Source: Candidatus Woesearchaeota archaeon UBA119 (GTDB taxonomy: Archaea; Nanobdellota; Nanobdellia; Woesearchaeales; UBA119). Taken from it: a DNA stretch of 7,758 nucleotides. The DNA is taken from NCBI GenBank assembly GCA_002505945.1, contig DAWM01000053.1, positions 1-7,758 of the forward strand, in the 5' to 3' direction. Both the position numbers and the translations under genes were made by a program. The notes under the pieces are model-generated. The model ran no database searches and was not told where the DNA came from. It saw only the letters and a program-made list of their open reading frames with translations. Of this stretch, positions 5,561-7,758 are shown in pieces; positions within the stretch are counted from its first letter, which is position 1, and every line of letters starts with the position of its first letter.

Positions 5561-5619
5561 TCCTTTATTCTGAATCGTGTTATTCAAAGAGAGTTATAAC
5601 ATTCTTTAAGATAGAAAAC

Positions 5620-5627
5620 TTATTAAA
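5620..5627 (+). promoter_or_regulatory. Probable TATA box of the ribonucleotide reductase gene
   Basis: TTATTAAA preceded by AGAAAAC (5613-5619). A start of transcription near 5650 would leave a leader of about 70 bases before ATG 5723, unusually long beside the leaderless neighbour. Confidence 0.5.
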
Positions 5628-5722
5628 ACCATTTCTAAAAAGTAATTGTTTGTTTTTATGAGTTTCATATTATTGATTTATGTTTTGAGGGGATAACAAT
5701 TTCATTAACAAATAAGTTTTCT

Positions 5723-7758
5723 ATGCCGGAAAAGGTTGTTAAGAGGAATGGATCTTATGCAGACTTTGATGTTGATAAGATAAGAAGAGTGGTTGGTCTT
5801 GGGCTTAAGAATGTTAACAAGTATTCTAAGAAATCTGAAGAAGAGATTCTTGAGAAGGTGTTAGAGACTATTCAAGAAAGCTTTACCAAGAAATCTGATA
5901 AGAAAATTCCTACGGTTGAACAGATACAGGATATAATTGAGATTTCTTTTATGAAAGCAGGGATGTTTGATGTAGCCAAATCCTATATTCTTTTCAGAGA
6001 GAGAAAGACTGCTATCCGTAAAGAAAAGATGCGTTTGTTAGGCAAGAAGCGCTTGGATGATTTAGATAAAAGGTTCTCTGTTAACTCCTTGAAATTGATT
6101 ACAGGAAGATATCTGGAAAAAGATGCAAATGGGAGGCTTAAGGAAGATCCTAAGCAGTTGTTTGAAAGAGTTGCTCTCTTAGCAGCCCTTGGAGATGTTA
6201 TATTCTCTCCCGATTTATACTCTAAAGAGCCCTCTTTTGAGACGTCCACTGAGAAAGTAGATAACGTTCTTAGGAATTTTGAAGATTATGATATGGTTCT
6301 TTCTATAGGCCCATATAAACTGACAAAGTATCATTTCCGCCAGTTTTGTAAGGCCTTCCGAAGGCTAAGGGAAAGGGGGCATATGAAAAAGAATTTTCAG
6401 GATGTTATTGATGCTTGGAAAAAAAAGGGGTTTGATAACTTTGAGGTAAATGTAAAGGAATATCTCAAGCTGATGACATCCCAAAGCATGATGCCCAATT
6501 CTCCGGCATTAATTAACGCTGGAAGGAGGTTTGGAATGCTTTCTGCCTGTTTCACTGTAGATGTGGAGGATGATCTTGATTCTGTGATGAAACTGGCAAG
6601 GGACATTGCAATAATCCAGAAAAAAGGAGGAGGCACAGGAGTAAATTTCTCAACTCTCCGTCCTAAAGGTGATACTGTTGGTTCTTTCAACGGAGTAGCA
6701 AGCGGTCCCACCTCATTTCTTCATATGATTGACAAAATGGGGGATTCTATCAAGCAAGGTAGCTTTAGGCGCTCTACTAATATGGGCATTCTTAACATCA
6801 ATCATCCTGACATAGAAAGCTTTATACGGCTTAAGGAGAAGGATGGAACATACCCCAACTTCAACATATCTGTTGGAGTTTGGGAGGACTTCTGGGAGTT
6901 CCTTAAAACAAACAAGGATTATCCTCTAATCAATCCGAGGAATGATGATGTTCAAGCTAAGGTAGAGGCAAAAACGCTCTTGGAGATGATAGCATATTTT
7001 GCCTGGTCTACTGCAGATCCAGGGATGATTTTCTTTGATAATGTAAACAAGCGTAATGTTCTTATTAATGCAAAAGGTGGGAAGATTAATGTTACAAATC
7101 CATGCGGAGAAGAGCCTCTTTATCCTTATGAATCCTGTAATCTTGCAAGTGTGAATGTTGCTAACTTTGTTAAGGATGGAAAATTGGATTACGAATCATT
7201 CTCAAAGACAGTAAGGACCACTGCTCGGCTTTTGGATAACTTTTTGGAACTCAATAACTTTCCAATACCTGAAGTAGAGGAGAATTCCCTTCTGACCAGA
7301 AGGATTGGAGTAGGATTAATGGGCTTAGCTGATGCCTTTTATCTGATGGGAATAAAGTACAATAGCGAACAAGGTTACAATATGATGAATCGCATATCAG
7401 AAGCCTTGACTTATTATGCGTATGAGGAATCAGTAGATATGGCTGAGAAGAGAGGCAGTTTTCCTTTATTCCCTAAATCAGGTTATGTTAAGGGCAATCT
7501 CCCAATAGAAGGCTTTTATTCCTCTGAGAACTGGAGCCTGGACTGGCATGCCCTGAGCGGCAAGGTCAAGCGCGGAGTTAGAAATGCTATGGTCACAACG
7601 GCTGCTCCAACAGGTTCTGTAAGCATGATTGCTGATACCTCTAGCGGAATAGAGCCAAATTTCTCCCTAGTTTTCTCAAAGAATGTCACGGCAGGCAACT
7701 TTTTTTATCTCAACAGCATCTTTGAAAAGCGTTTAAGAGAAGCCAACCTCTTTTCCCA
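5723..7758 (+). CDS. nrdJ: Class II (adenosylcobalamin-dependent) ribonucleotide reductase, 3' end beyond the window
   Basis: Reduces ribonucleotides to deoxyribonucleotides with a radical from adenosylcobalamin. The 678 residues present lack the C-terminus. An ATP-cone (about 4-96: KVVKRNG, FDVDKI, VEQIQDIIE, AKSYILFRER) marks allosteric activity control. The barrel carries MPNSPALINAG (257-267), the redox Cys C276 in SACFTVD, GGGTGVNFSTLRPKGD (302-317), NPCGEEPL (459-466) with N459, thiyl Cys C461 and E463, the second redox Cys C472 in YESCNLASVN, and the phosphate-site motif TAAPTGSVSMI with SSGIEPNFS (626-648). The C276-C461-C472 spacing agrees with the class II enzyme of Thermotoga. No intein interrupts the part seen. 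ATG 5723 is the only in-frame ATG after an upstream stop and places the ATP-cone at the N-terminus, but no Shine-Dalgarno lies next to it; GAGGGG is 30 bases upstream. Confidence 0.94.
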   Translation, partial: MPEKVVKRNGSYADFDVDKIRRVVGLGLKNVNKYSKKSEEEILEKVLETIQESFTKKSDKKIPTVEQIQDIIEISFMKAGMFDVAKSYILFRERKTAIRKEKMRLLGKKRLDDLDKRFSVNSLKLITGRYLEKDANGRLKEDPKQLFERVALLAALGDVIFSPDLYSKEPSFETSTEKVDNVLRNFEDYDMVLSIGPYKLTKYHFRQFCKAFRRLRERGHMKKNFQDVIDAWKKKGFDNFEVNVKEYLKLMTSQSMMPNSPALINAGRRFGMLSACFTVDVEDDLDSVMKLARDIAIIQKKGGGTGVNFSTLRPKGDTVGSFNGVASGPTSFLHMIDKMGDSIKQGSFRRSTNMGILNINHPDIESFIRLKEKDGTYPNFNISVGVWEDFWEFLKTNKDYPLINPRNDDVQAKVEAKTLLEMIAYFAWSTADPGMIFFDNVNKRNVLINAKGGKINVTNPCGEEPLYPYESCNLASVNVANFVKDGKLDYESFSKTVRTTARLLDNFLELNNFPIPEVEENSLLTRRIGVGLMGLADAFYLMGIKYNSEQGYNMMNRISEALTYYAYEESVDMAEKRGSFPLFPKSGYVKGNLPIEGFYSSENWSLDWHALSGKVKRGVRNAMVTTAAPTGSVSMIADTSSGIEPNFSLVFSKNVTAGNFFYLNSIFEKRLREANLFS

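Noticed and set aside
5579..5600. Inverted repeat GTTAT-N12-ATAAC upstream of the nrdJ TATA box
   Set aside because: Five-base arms in AT-rich DNA are expected by chance; no second copy or known operator was recognised.

Overview
The window looks like the chromosome of an AT-rich archaeon, most likely a small-genome DPANN lineage of the Pacearchaeota/Woesearchaeota kind. Reasons seen in the sequence: promoters are archaeal TATA boxes of the TTTTTAAA type about 27 bases before a start; one gene appears to have a leaderless transcript; the tRNA-Val has the archaeal body; an archaeal-type AMP phosphorylase is present; and a secreted-type protein is rich in N-glycosylation sequons. The lineage itself is inference from style, not from a marker gene.

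Layout. Bases 1-251 carry no convincing protein gene but hold three consecutive strong stem-loops, followed by a TATA box and a tRNA-Arg(UCU) on the + strand. From 4859 down to 308 the minus strand carries a compact run of five genes: an AI-2E/PerM-type membrane permease, AMP phosphorylase, a membrane-anchored cysteine- and sequon-rich protein, a 77-residue protein of unknown function and a rhomboid protease. Gaps are short (18 to 58 bases) or the genes overlap (TGATG; 11 bases), so this is probably one operon. The rhomboid gene ends inside the tRNA-Arg gene on the opposite strand.

A minus-strand tRNA-Val(GAC) with an encoded CCA end and a T6 run lies at 4974-5050. From it the + strand carries a small stand-alone CARF-like Rossmann protein (5204-5560) and then the first 678 codons of an adenosylcobalamin-dependent (class II) ribonucleotide reductase, cut by the window end.

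How they may work together: AMP phosphorylase (nucleotide breakdown and salvage) and ribonucleotide reductase (dNTP supply) are ordinary nucleotide metabolism. The less ordinary part is the downstream half of the minus-strand operon, where an anchored glycoprotein-like protein, an unknown small protein and a rhomboid protease are translationally linked. The small CARF-like protein next to no visible CRISPR locus is the other item worth attention. I found no mobile element, CRISPR array, intein or replication origin.
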